A stretch of DNA of 6,625 nt from an uncultured Oscillospiraceae bacterium (lineage in GTDB: Bacteria; Bacillota; Clostridia; Oscillospirales; Oscillospiraceae). The number at the start of each line of letters is the position of its first letter. Position 1 is the stretch's first letter. Of the stretch, positions 1 through 5,672 are shown one piece after another. Under the pieces are notes generated by a model. It had not been told where the DNA came from. It was given only the letters and a program-made list of their open reading frames with translations, and did no database searches. Made by a program: the position numbers and the translations under genes. Where the stretch lies: contig CAKTPC010000109.1 of the NCBI GenBank assembly GCA_934590505.1, forward strand, positions 1 to 6,625, in the 5' to 3' direction.

Positions 1-61
1 CATAATCAAGTGCGCGTCCGGAATATGATTGACTATCTCAACGAAAAGGACGGCTCCGACC

Positions 62-697
62 ATGGACATGATATACGAAAACAATTACACCCGACTCTGC
101 GGTACGCTTGCCGGTGCCCCGGCCTATTCCCACACCGGGCGCGGACAGGTATTTTATTCCTTCCCCCTGGAGGTACGCCGGCTCTCCGGCAATACCGACA
201 CCGTTAATATCGTCGCCAGCCGCAAGCTGCTGGAGCAGACGGAGCCGTGCGAAGCTGAGCATATCGCTGTCACCGGCCAGCTGCGCACCTTCAATAACCG
301 CCGCGGCGAGGGAGCAAAGCTCGTCATAACCGTGCTCGCGAAGGAGATAGAGCTGTGCGATGAACCGGATGAAAACACCGTGCGCCTGACCGGCGCGCTG
401 TGCAAGGAGCCGAACCTGCGCATAACCCCGATGGGCCGCGATATTTGTGACCTGATGCTCGCCGTGAACCGCCGCTACGGGCGTTCGGATTACCTGCCCT
501 GCATCTGCTGGGGGCTCAAGGCTCGGGAGGCAGCAATGTGGACGGTCGGCACGCAGGTGAAGCTCGAGGGGCGGATACAGAGCCGCCGCTACATAAAAAT
601 GACCGAGGACGGCCCCATCGAGCGCACGGCTTTTGAGGTGTCCGTCATTCAGGCCGAAGCCGTAGCCGCCGCGATAAAAACGGAAGCTTTGCAGTGA
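62..697 (+). CDS. Tandem OB-fold single-stranded DNA-binding protein (SSB-like)
   Basis: A 211-residue protein with two OB-fold halves. The second half (about residues 106-198) carries clear SSB landmarks: VRLTGALCKEPNLRITPMG at 107-125, LAVNR at 133-137, DYLPCICWG at 143-151 and VKLEGRIQSRRY at 166-177. The first half (about 8-100) repeats the pattern more weakly, with TRLCGTLAGAP at 10-20 and IAVTGQLRTF at 68-77. It probably binds single-stranded DNA in the cytoplasm during replication, repair or recombination. It is not a standard Ssb, because it lacks the acidic DDIPF-like tail (it ends KTEALQ) and has two OB units in one chain. An ATG at 29 is in frame, but the ATG at 62 is preferred: AAAAGGA at 44-50 is 11 nt upstream, and the homologous part begins at MDMIYENN. 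The role in the cell is inferred; family membership is fairly sure. Confidence 0.85.
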   Translation: MDMIYENNYTRLCGTLAGAPAYSHTGRGQVFYSFPLEVRRLSGNTDTVNIVASRKLLEQTEPCEAEHIAVTGQLRTFNNRRGEGAKLVITVLAKEIELCDEPDENTVRLTGALCKEPNLRITPMGRDICDLMLAVNRRYGRSDYLPCICWGLKAREAAMWTVGTQVKLEGRIQSRRYIKMTEDGPIERTAFEVSVIQAEAVAAAIKTEALQ

Positions 698-711
698 TCC
701 GCACTGCTTTT
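691..711 (+). terminator. Weak hairpin with TTTT overlapping the SSB-like stop codon
   Basis: GCAGTG (691-696) pairs with CACTGC (702-707) across a five-base loop, followed directly by TTTT (708-711). The left arm includes the first two bases of the TGA stop at 695-697. The stem is only six pairs, so it may be a partial terminator limiting read-through into the next gene. A promoter just downstream fits that view. Confidence 0.4.
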
Positions 712-721
712 GTCGAAGCCC

Positions 722-750
722 TTGACCGGAGCGAAATAAAGAGTTATGTT
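722..750 (+). promoter_or_regulatory. Predicted sigma-A promoter for the secreted-protein gene
   Basis: TTGACC at 722-727 and TATGTT at 745-750 are separated by 17 bp, close to the vegetative consensus. The predicted transcription start near 757 would leave a very short leader before the GTG at 769. It would begin almost at the ribosome binding site GGAGG (757-761), which is tight and lowers confidence. The gene might instead be read mainly from upstream. Confidence 0.45.
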
Positions 751-768
751 AACTTCGGAGGTGGTTTC

Positions 769-1317
769 GTGTATAAAAAACTTGTGCTTCTCGTGCTCGC
801 GCTGATGTTCATGGCGTTCTCGAATCTGCGTGTCTGCTGCCGCCTGACAGTGGACGGCGAGGCCGTGCCCGGCAGCTTTTCCCCTGTCTCGGCGGACATT
901 GCCGTGACGGCGGCGGAGCGCGCCGCGGAGGAGATACTGCCCGGCTCTGCCGATATGCCGGAGACGACACGGCATTACATGCTGAGCCTGTCGCGTCCCG
1001 ACGGCAGCCGCGCGGAGCTTGCCGACACGCTCCTGCGCTCGACCCCCGGCGTGACGGTCAACAGCGCCGTGTACGTCGGCGGCGTGCGTCTCGGGAGCGT
1101 CCCCGACAGCGCGGAGTTTCAGACCGGCCTTGATAGCTACATCCGCAACACCATGCCCACATGGGCGGTGAACGGCTATCTCAGCCGCGGCGTGGAGTTC
1201 AGGACGCAGTACAGCCGCACCGGCAGCGAGACGAATGAGGACGACATGATCCTCCTCGTCACCGGCATGGCTCCCGTCATCTATTCCGACGGCAGCGGTT
1301 ATGTCTCAATGGCATGA
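769..1317 (+). CDS. Small secreted or membrane-anchored protein of unknown function
   Basis: A 182-residue protein starting at GTG 769, with GGAGG (757-761) seven nt upstream. The open frame extends back to ATG 694, but that start has no binding site and would put 25 extra residues before the signal sequence. The N-terminus MYKKLVLLVLALMFMAFS (1-18) is a typical signal peptide or anchor. The cysteines at 23-24 follow LRV, a poor lipobox. The mature part has two similar motifs, LTVDGEAVPG (26-35) and VYVGGVRLGSV (101-111). They resemble the extracytoplasmic xVDGxxVG-type modules found at the N-terminus of some clostridial cell-wall peptidases. No catalytic domain follows, so it is either a standalone module or a shortened relative. 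I do not recognise the family. It lies 71 nt after the SSB-like gene in the same direction. Confidence 0.7.
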   Translation: MYKKLVLLVLALMFMAFSNLRVCCRLTVDGEAVPGSFSPVSADIAVTAAERAAEEILPGSADMPETTRHYMLSLSRPDGSRAELADTLLRSTPGVTVNSAVYVGGVRLGSVPDSAEFQTGLDSYIRNTMPTWAVNGYLSRGVEFRTQYSRTGSETNEDDMILLVTGMAPVIYSDGSGYVSMA

Positions 1318-1388
1318 TTTATGCTATGTCAAAAACTCTCCTTGAAATGAGCGAGGCGCATTAGGCAGTTAACAAGCGCAGCTTGGAG

Positions 1389-1428
1389 TACCACGCGAGC
1401 ATCCCTTGCCTCTCCCTTTGGGAGAGCC
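1389..1428. repeat. Intergenic hairpin repeat, copy 1 (right side diverged)
   Basis: Forty bases match 3646-3685 with only two differences (AC against GT at positions 5-6); the last 34 are identical. The core CTCTCCCTTTGGGAGAG (1410-1426) is a perfect 7-bp hairpin with a TTT loop. The outer arm complete in copy 2 is lost here after 1428, where the sequence turns into a small palindrome, CAGACTGTCTG (1429-1439), and then a terminator. From memory, and unchecked, similar CTCTCCC/GGGAGAG elements recur between genes in Oscillospiraceae genomes. Confidence 0.75.
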
Positions 1429-1439
1429 CAGACTGTCTG

Positions 1440-1474
1440 AAAAAAGTGACTGTATATCATGCAGTCACTTTTTT
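1440..1474. terminator. Bidirectional intrinsic terminator between convergent genes
   Basis: A perfect 13-bp stem pairs AAAAAAGTGACTG (1440-1452) with CAGTCACTTTTTT (1462-1474) around a nine-base loop. Each strand reads out through six T residues, so it can stop transcription both from the secreted-protein gene (+) and from the XRE regulator (-), whose stop codon lies eight nt away. Confidence 0.88.
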
Positions 1475-1482
1475 CTTTATAT

Positions 1483-1725
1483 TTATTCCACTTCCTGATC
1501 CAAGTTCATGAACAGGCTCGCGTTGAAGAAATCCTGTATCGTGATCCCGAGTCCGTCGCACAGCTTTTTAATGGTGGAGATCGTTGCGCTGTTGTTGCGC
1601 CCGCTTACAATGTTGTTGACGGTCGATTGCGTGACGCCGCTCATGCTGCACAGCTTGTTGATGGAAATGTCCCGTTCTCTGCATAATTCGATGATCCGTT
1701 CCCTGACGGCCTCTCCGATATTCAT
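1483..1725 (-). CDS. XRE/Cro-family HTH transcriptional regulator
   Basis: An 80-residue protein that is almost entirely a Cro/C1-type helix-turn-helix domain (about residues 6-66). INKLCSMSGVTQSTVNNIVSGR (22-43) contains the turn and the recognition helix, and SATISTIKKLCDGLGITIQDFF (46-67) completes the five-helix fold. There is no sensor domain, so it probably acts as a small dimeric repressor. The ATG at 1725 is supported by AAAGGGGGC upstream, with ten nt between the G run (1736-1740) and the start. It is divergent from the AMP-ligase gene, and a perfect dyad lies between them at 1774-1815. It probably represses that promoter and its own; which ligand or partner relieves it cannot be read from sequence. 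A strong bidirectional terminator follows the stop codon. Confidence 0.9.
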   Translation of the reverse strand: MNIGEAVRERIIELCRERDISINKLCSMSGVTQSTVNNIVSGRNNSATISTIKKLCDGLGITIQDFFNASLFMNLDQEVE

Positions 1726-1766
1726 ACCGCTTATGCCCCCTTTAAAAAGAGCATAAACAAAAGCAC

Positions 1767-1796
1767 TTGAAATGATTAACCCTTTTGAGTTATAAT
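1767..1796 (+). promoter_or_regulatory. Sigma-A promoter for the AMP-ligase gene
   Basis: TTGAAA (1767-1772) and a perfect TATAAT (1791-1796) are separated by 18 bp. The expected start near 1803 gives a leader of about 80 nt that contains a hairpin at 1825-1860. The -10 box lies in the centre of the 16-bp dyad, as expected for a repressible promoter. Confidence 0.7.
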
Positions 1797-1815
1797 TATC
1801 TCAAAAGGGTTAATC
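1774..1815. promoter_or_regulatory. Perfect 16+16 bp dyad, candidate XRE operator
   Basis: GATTAACCCTTTTGAG (1774-1789) is repeated inverted without mismatch at 1800-1815, with ten bases between. The spacer and its edge contain TATAAT on the + strand (1791-1796) and GATAAT on the - strand (1800-1795). A protein bound here would therefore cover the -10 boxes of both divergent genes. No T run follows either arm, which argues against a terminator. That the neighbouring XRE protein binds here is inference. Confidence 0.7.
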
Positions 1816-1822
1816 CGCAAAA
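1795..1822 (-). promoter_or_regulatory. Possible weak promoter for the XRE gene
   Basis: Reading leftward, GATAAT (1800-1795) is preceded at 16 bp by TTTTGC (1822-1817), a poor -35 box. The location and the -10 match fit an autoregulated divergent promoter, but the -35 match is weak. Confidence 0.35.
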
Positions 1823-1824
1823 AC

Positions 1825-1860
1825 GGCACCGGCGGTGCAGCTTACCCGTGCCGGTGCTTT
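1825..1860 (+). promoter_or_regulatory. Leader hairpin upstream of the AMP-ligase, attenuator-like
   Basis: GCACCGGC (1826-1833) pairs with GCCGGTGC (1850-1857), with a possible extra G-U pair, around a 16-base loop. TTTATT follows. It lies between the predicted transcription start and the start codon. The GC-rich stem with a short T-rich tail resembles a weak terminator, so it could set basal expression or stabilise the leader. Confidence 0.45.
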
Positions 1861-1884
1861 ATTAAAGTAATGGAGTCAGAGAGA

Positions 1885-3594
1885 ATGAACGAGAGAGAAT
1901 TGACGGGCTATCCGTCCATCGACAAACCGTGGCAGCAGTATTATTCCAAGGCCGCCCTCCACGCCCCACTGCCGGGCGGGTCGATGTATGACTATATGGC
2001 CGCATGCAACGCCGACCGGCTGGAGAAAACCGCGCTGAATTACTTTGGACGAAAGTTTTCTTATCGTGAACTGATTTGTGAGATTAGCCGTGCTGCTGCG
2101 GCTTTCTGCAAAATCGGGATCCACAGCGGAACTGTCGTTATGGCATTTGCCTTGAATACTCCGGAATGTATCGTCTCTATTTATGCGCTGAACCGGCTTG
2201 GAGCGATTGTTGATCTACAATATGCAGACCAGTCACCAAGGGAAGCGCTGGAGAACTTACATCTTACCCAAGCCCGGTTCATTTTGACGGCAGATACATT
2301 TCTCCCTATGGTTCAGGATACACTTGAACTGTGTAATTTCGGAACTTCTGTGCAGGTGATCACGATACCTGCGGCTCGTTCTCTGCCGCCATTTAAACGG
2401 CTGTTTTTCACGGCACCGAGGCGCAGTATCAGAGCTGATAATATTCTGAATTTTGACGACATATTGGTCGATCTGTATGATCCCATACCGCCCGGTAAAG
2501 CGGACGCCCCCGCTCTGATCGTTCACACCAGCGGAACTACAGGTGTTCCGAAGGGAGTCCTGCTCAGCAACAAAAATGTAAATGCTGTTGCCGTGGAATA
2601 TAAAAACTCGCTGCTTGAGCTGAAGCCGGGTGATTCCATTCTGAATATTGCTCCGCCCTTCGTCGCTTTTGGTATCTGTCTCGCCATTCATACGCCGCTG
2701 TGCCTTGGGATGCAGGTTTGTCTAAGCCCATCTCCCGATCCCGAAACAAACGGAAAAACTTTTTTCCTCTATAAACCGGTTCATTTCCTCGGCGGCCCCG
2801 CTCACATCCGCAGCATCGTGCAGATGCATAAACGGCAGAGCCTGTCCTTTGTCCGGACGATAGGCTACGGCGGTGAAGCGATCTCATCCGAGGATGCAGA
2901 ACGGTATGTATCGTTTTTCAAAGACAACGGAGCACCTATCTCGCACCTTGCTCCCGGATACGGCATGACGGAGTTTGGCGGAACGGTCGTTACAACCGGC
3001 AGCGCGGTTTGGAAAGAGGGCAGTGTCGGCGTTCCGCTTCCATTGGCAAATGTGAAAATCGTCGATCCTGGCAGCTGGGATGAATTGCCATGCGGAAAAA
3101 CTGGAGAGATATGGATGACTTCGCCGAGCCTGATGCTTGGATATTACCGCGATACCGACGAGGACGGCAATGTGCTCGTTGCGGATAAGTCCGGAACCAG
3201 CTGGCTGAGAACCGGCGATCTCGGCGAGCTTGATCGAGACGGTTTTTTATTTCTGCGCGGGCGTATCAAGCGGATATACCTTGCCAAAGGACGCAACAAT
3301 AGCATCTATAAGCTCTTTCCCGACCGTGTCGAGCGGGTCATTCGAGAGTGTCCGCATGTTTTGGAATGTGCAGTCGTTGTAAAAAGTGCAGATGGTATTT
3401 TCCATGTTCCCGTTGCGTTTGCAGCGGCGCAGGAATGTACCGTCTACCAGATCCTGCAGTACTGCAAAGATCATCTCCCCGAATATATGATACCTGAAGA
3501 TATCCGCATCGTCGACCATATCCCGCACACAGCGACTGGAAAGATCGATTATCATCTTCTGGAAAGCTTAGTTGAGGAAGAATCTCAGCAATGA
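1885..3594 (+). CDS. AMP-dependent acyl-acid ligase (class I adenylate-forming enzyme)
   Basis: A 569-residue ANL-superfamily enzyme that activates a carboxylic acid with ATP to an acyl-adenylate, usually then transferred to CoA or a carrier thiol. Core motifs are intact: the P-loop TSGTTGVPKG (215-224), YGMTE (359-363), the ribose-binding Asp in TGD (D445), the hinge region GRIKRI (459-464), and the catalytic lysine in TATGKIDY (K553). Residues 1 to about 455 form the large domain and about 456-569 the mobile C-terminal domain. There is no fused carrier or thioesterase domain, so it acts alone or with partners encoded elsewhere. The substrate cannot be read from sequence. ATG 1885 is chosen over the in-frame ATG 1870 because GGAG (1872-1875) lies nine nt before it and nothing similar precedes 1870. 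Base composition looks lower in GC than the left genes (23 of 60 G+C at 2281-2340 against 45 of 60 at 901-960). It is divergent from the XRE gene. Confidence 0.9.
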   Translation: MNERELTGYPSIDKPWQQYYSKAALHAPLPGGSMYDYMAACNADRLEKTALNYFGRKFSYRELICEISRAAAAFCKIGIHSGTVVMAFALNTPECIVSIYALNRLGAIVDLQYADQSPREALENLHLTQARFILTADTFLPMVQDTLELCNFGTSVQVITIPAARSLPPFKRLFFTAPRRSIRADNILNFDDILVDLYDPIPPGKADAPALIVHTSGTTGVPKGVLLSNKNVNAVAVEYKNSLLELKPGDSILNIAPPFVAFGICLAIHTPLCLGMQVCLSPSPDPETNGKTFFLYKPVHFLGGPAHIRSIVQMHKRQSLSFVRTIGYGGEAISSEDAERYVSFFKDNGAPISHLAPGYGMTEFGGTVVTTGSAVWKEGSVGVPLPLANVKIVDPGSWDELPCGKTGEIWMTSPSLMLGYYRDTDEDGNVLVADKSGTSWLRTGDLGELDRDGFLFLRGRIKRIYLAKGRNNSIYKLFPDRVERVIRECPHVLECAVVVKSADGIFHVPVAFAAAQECTVYQILQYCKDHLPEYMIPEDIRIVDHIPHTATGKIDYHLLESLVEEESQQ

Positions 3595-3645
3595 CGGTCT
3601 TGTGTCATCAAATTTGTGATAAGATAAAAATCAATCGATTTGGTA

Positions 3646-3690
3646 TACCGTGCGAGCATCCCTTGCCTCTCCCTTTGGGAGAGCCAAGGG
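3646..3690. repeat. Intergenic hairpin repeat, copy 2 (complete inverted repeat)
   Basis: Positions 3646-3685 match copy 1 at 1389-1428 in 38 of 40 bases, in the same orientation. Here the outer arms are complete: 3660-3673 pairs with 3677-3690 over 14 positions with a single C/C mismatch, closing on a TTT loop. This looks like a small non-autonomous palindromic unit. It follows the AMP-ligase stop by about 50 nt and may also slow transcription, although no T run follows. Confidence 0.75.
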
Positions 3691-3692
3691 CC

Positions 3693-3706
3693 TGTAACCG
3701 GTTACA
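3693..3706. other. Perfect 14-bp palindrome in the convergent intergenic region
   Basis: TGTAACCGGTTACA is fully self-complementary with no spacer. Continuous palindromes of this size usually suit a dimeric DNA-binding protein better than an RNA hairpin. No promoter is visible beside it, so its role is unknown. Confidence 0.5.
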
Positions 3707-3724
3707 CAGCATGTTGGCATGAGA

Positions 3725-3756
3725 AATGGAGCGTATCGGCAGCGATACGCTCCATT
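3725..3756. terminator. Strong hairpin, probable terminator of the mgtC-lysR operon
   Basis: AATGGAGCGTATCG (3725-3738) pairs perfectly with 3743-3756 around a four-base loop, a 14-bp stem. On the - strand it lies 31 nt beyond the lysR stop codon and is followed by ATTTCTC, a short T run. On the + strand TTTT comes only about ten bases later. It sits between convergent genes, so it may act in both directions, better on the - strand. Confidence 0.6.
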
Positions 3757-3770
3757 AACTCTGTTTTACG

Positions 3771-3788
3771 AATCTGCCGAAGCAGATT
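3771..3788 (-). other. C(UUCG)G-capped hairpin at the lysR stop codon
   Basis: On the - strand AATCTGC and GCAGATT pair over seven bases around TTCG, giving the very stable C(UUCG)G tetraloop. The stem begins at the last base of the TAA stop (3790-3788). CGTAAAAC follows, so it is probably not a terminator by itself. It could protect the 3' end of the message or assist the larger hairpin downstream. Confidence 0.55.
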
Positions 3789-4711
3789 TATTCCGACCGC
3801 AGGTCGGATTTCATCGTCCCCGCGTACAGTTTCCGCAGCTCGCCGAGAAAGCCCGGATGGCCGAAGTCCTTCCTGTAGCATATATGTATCCGCCGCACCA
3901 TGCTCAGATCGGATATGGGCAGCACGCGAAAGCGCCCCTCTTCGACCGCTCCCATGCACGAGCGCGCCGAGAGCACCGAAATGCCGTAGCTGCTCTCCAC
4001 GAGCCTTTTGATCGTAGAGACGCTGTCTGCCTCCATCATAACATTGAACTGCTCAAGGCTCATCCCGCGTTTCTTCAGGCTTGCCTCGAACAGCGTCCGC
4101 GTCCCGGAGCCTGCCGGGCGCAGTATCAGCTTTTCCTTTTTCAGCTGCGCGAGGGATATGTGCCCCGCGCCGGCAAGCGGGCTGTCGTTCGGGACGGCGG
4201 CGGTGAGATAGTCAGTGTCGAGCAGCAGAGAGTTAAATTCATTGCCCGGAAACGGGGAATCGACTATCGCAAGGTCGAGCATCCGCCCGCGCAGCAGCGC
4301 GATGAGTGTCCTGCTGTTCTCGGAGATTATCCGCAGCTGCGCCCTCGGATGCAGCTGCATGTACCGCGCCAGCATTTCCGATACCGCGCTGTCCTCAAGG
4401 CTCGGCGATACACCCACGACAAGGCTGCTCACCTCGCGGCGCGATGCGTCTATCTCAAGCTCCATGCGCCGCCGCAGTGACGCCGCCTGCGCCGCGTAGC
4501 CGCAGGCTATCTCGCACGCCCCGGTCGGTGAAAGACGGTTCCCGTCCTTCACGAACAGGATCGCGTCAAGCTCCCTTTCAAGCGCGTGTATCTGCTGCGC
4601 GACGGCGGAGGGACTGAGGTTCAGCTCCCTCGCCGCAGCGGAATAGCTTTTGAGCTCGCGGACGAGCCGCAGCGAATCAAAGCGCTGGTCAAAGCCTATC
4701 GGCAAATTCAA
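3788..4711 (-). CDS. LysR-family transcriptional regulator, downstream of mgtC
   Basis: A 307-residue regulator. The N-terminal winged HTH spans about residues 11-65, with SYSAAARELNLSPSAVAQQI at 22-41. The effector-binding domain runs from about 95 to the end, with ILRPAGSGTR and the typical YGISVLS segment. The TTG at 4711 is chosen because AAGGAGGT (4725-4718) precedes it at ideal spacing and the HTH then sits at the usual distance from the start. The frame also opens with GTG at 4747, directly after the mgtC stop, but that start has no binding site of its own. The gene follows mgtC by 36 nt and is probably co-transcribed. Its effector domain aligns without gaps to the divergent LysR gene at 5775, with about 53 of 121 identical residues by hand, so they are paralogues. 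The inducer is unknown. Confidence 0.92.
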   Translation of the reverse strand: MNLPIGFDQRFDSLRLVRELKSYSAAARELNLSPSAVAQQIHALERELDAILFVKDGNRLSPTGACEIACGYAAQAASLRRRMELEIDASRREVSSLVVGVSPSLEDSAVSEMLARYMQLHPRAQLRIISENSRTLIALLRGRMLDLAIVDSPFPGNEFNSLLLDTDYLTAAVPNDSPLAGAGHISLAQLKKEKLILRPAGSGTRTLFEASLKKRGMSLEQFNVMMEADSVSTIKRLVESSYGISVLSARSCMGAVEEGRFRVLPISDLSMVRRIHICYRKDFGHPGFLGELRKLYAGTMKSDLRSE

Positions 4712-4747
4712 AGCGGAACCTCCTTCCCGTTCGTTTTCTCCCGGCAC

Positions 4748-5476
4748 TCATATCACCGGTGCGCCCTCGGCGGAGACGATGTGTTCGCACCGCTCCATGA
4801 ATCCGTTTATATCCTCAAGGGAAATTTCCCTCTGCATTTTCAGCGACAGATCGCAGCACAGCCGCCCCTCGCCGTCGCGGCTGAGCTCGCTGCGTATGAT
4901 GTGCGCGTCCCACTGCCGCAGCTGCTCTTCAAGCTCCTGCTTGAGGCCGGCCGTATACTCGGCGGTGAAGCGCAGACGGTTTATCGTGAACGAATCCGCG
5001 CCGACCGTGAAGCGGTGCATCGTTATCTGCAACACCGCCACCAGCACCGTCACCGCGATGCCGATGAAGTACATCCCCGCGCCGAGGGCAAGACCTATCC
5101 CCGCCGTCGCCCATATCCCCGCCGCGGTCGTGAGCCCCTTCACGGTGCTGCCGTTTTTGAATATCACGCCCGCGCCGAGAAAGCTTATGCCGCTCACCAC
5201 CTGCGCCGCGATACGCGCGGGATCGGCTCCGCGCGTGCCGTTAAATACGCTGCCGTCCGAGTATGTAAGGTCGGCAAAGCCGTATTTGGACACTATCATT
5301 ATCAGCGCCGCCGCACAGCACACTATGATGTGCGTGCGTATCCCGGCCTCCTTGAAGCGCTTTGTGCGCTCAAAGCCTATGCACGCCCCGCAGAAGCAGG
5401 CCGCCAATATCCTGACTAAAAAGTCCACATTCTGCATTATTGAAAACTGACTGTTGAAATATTCGCACAGCGTCAT
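4748..5476 (-). CDS. MgtC/SapB-family integral membrane protein
   Basis: A 242-residue protein with the MgtC signature: GACIGFERTKRFKEAGIRTH (30-49), then DPARIAAQVVSGISFLGAGV (85-104), then KGLTTAAGIWATAGIGLALG (113-132). Hydrophobic segments lie near 16-34, 48-64, 91-107, 115-133 and 135-152. A soluble tail of about 80 residues (160-242) probably lies in the cytoplasm, in the place of the ACT-like domain of longer relatives. In enterobacteria and mycobacteria MgtC supports growth in low magnesium and survival in hosts; the role in Firmicutes is less clear, so only the family is claimed. The ATG at 5476 follows GGAGGGGG (5494-5487), with spacing a little long. The ATG lies within an ATGA overlap with the stop of the small upstream ORF, which suggests coupled translation. 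It is the middle gene of a probable three-gene operon. Confidence 0.9.
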   Translation of the reverse strand: MTLCEYFNSQFSIMQNVDFLVRILAACFCGACIGFERTKRFKEAGIRTHIIVCCAAALIMIVSKYGFADLTYSDGSVFNGTRGADPARIAAQVVSGISFLGAGVIFKNGSTVKGLTTAAGIWATAGIGLALGAGMYFIGIAVTVLVAVLQITMHRFTVGADSFTINRLRFTAEYTAGLKQELEEQLRQWDAHIIRSELSRDGEGRLCCDLSLKMQREISLEDINGFMERCEHIVSAEGAPVI

Positions 5477-5655
5477 TCCGTGTCGTCCCCCTCCGAAAGC
5501 TGTTGTAATAAAATACGGCGGCTGCGATCGGTCAGACCGCAGCCGCCGGCAGGTACTTCAGGCGGACTCTCCGCGCATCCGTGCCGGCTGTATATACCGA
5601 GGGCGGCCTGCATCGCAGGCGCGTTGTAGATATCGCCGTCATACTGCTTATGCAT
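5473..5655 (-). CDS. Small ORF (60 aa) in the mgtC leader, possible regulatory leader peptide
   Basis: The frame begins at ATG 5655, ten nt after GGAAGGG (5672-5666), and ends in TGA 5475-5473, overlapping the mgtC ATG as ATGA. I recognise no family. The product has no membrane segment and is rich in small residues, with a proline-bearing stretch SPPEVPAGG (30-38). The codons just after that stretch form the terminator-like hairpin at 5516-5548, so ribosome position on this ORF could decide whether the hairpin folds. A strong promoter (5727-5700) starts about 40 nt upstream. The ATGA overlap and binding site favour real translation. The GC-rich hairpin inside the frame suggests a leader peptide more than a structural protein. 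A chance ORF cannot be excluded. Confidence 0.45.
   Translation of the reverse strand: MHKQYDGDIYNAPAMQAALGIYSRHGCAESPPEVPAGGCGLTDRSRRILLQQLSEGDDTE
5506..5548 (-). terminator. Terminator-like hairpin inside the mgtC leader (candidate attenuator)
   Basis: Positions 5516-5526 pair perfectly with 5538-5548, an 11-bp GC-rich stem, and two further pairs can form inside the loop. Read on the - strand the stem is followed at once by TATTTTATTA (5515-5506). That is the layout of an intrinsic terminator, lying about 30 nt before the mgtC start and after the operon promoter. It could attenuate mgtC expression. Confidence 0.6.
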
Positions 5656-5669
5656 AGCCGCGCCGCCCT
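5600..5669 (-). promoter_or_regulatory. Structured 5' leader that can hide the small-ORF ribosome site
   Basis: Positions 5600-5607 can pair with 5662-5669 over eight bases, taking in part of the GGAAGGG binding site at 5666-5672. An inner hairpin GCCTGC/GCAGGC (5606-5611 with 5615-5620) and a competing pairing of 5618-5623 with 5659-5664 exclude parts of that helix. Several alternative folds are therefore possible. I compared it with the M-box magnesium riboswitch from memory and saw no match. Confidence 0.35.
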
Positions 5670-5672
5670 TCC

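Noticed and set aside
1..61. Possible end of an upstream gene before the SSB-like start
   Set aside because: One frame closes at TGA 26-28 and another stays open to 207, but too little sequence is present to judge either as coding.
694..768. Longer N-terminus for the secreted protein from ATG 694
   Set aside because: It has no ribosome site, would precede the signal peptide with 25 polar residues and would span the predicted promoter; GTG 769 has GGAGG at good spacing.
1389..3690. CRISPR array or insertion sequence formed by the two repeats
   Set aside because: There are only two copies, 2257 bp apart, with no regular spacing, and no transposase or cas gene between them.
3719..4480. Long + strand open frame opposite the lysR gene
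   Set aside because: It is antisense to a clear LysR protein in GC-rich DNA, where shadow frames are common. Its product is rich in Arg, His and Pro and matches no family I know.
4586..5450. Two long + strand frames opposite mgtC and the lysR start
   Set aside because: They are shadows of the MgtC and LysR frames, with no ribosome site or recognisable domain.
5506..5670. M-box or other known metal riboswitch in the mgtC leader
   Set aside because: The conserved M-box sequence segments as I remember them are not present. Only generic GC-rich stems and a terminator-like hairpin are seen.
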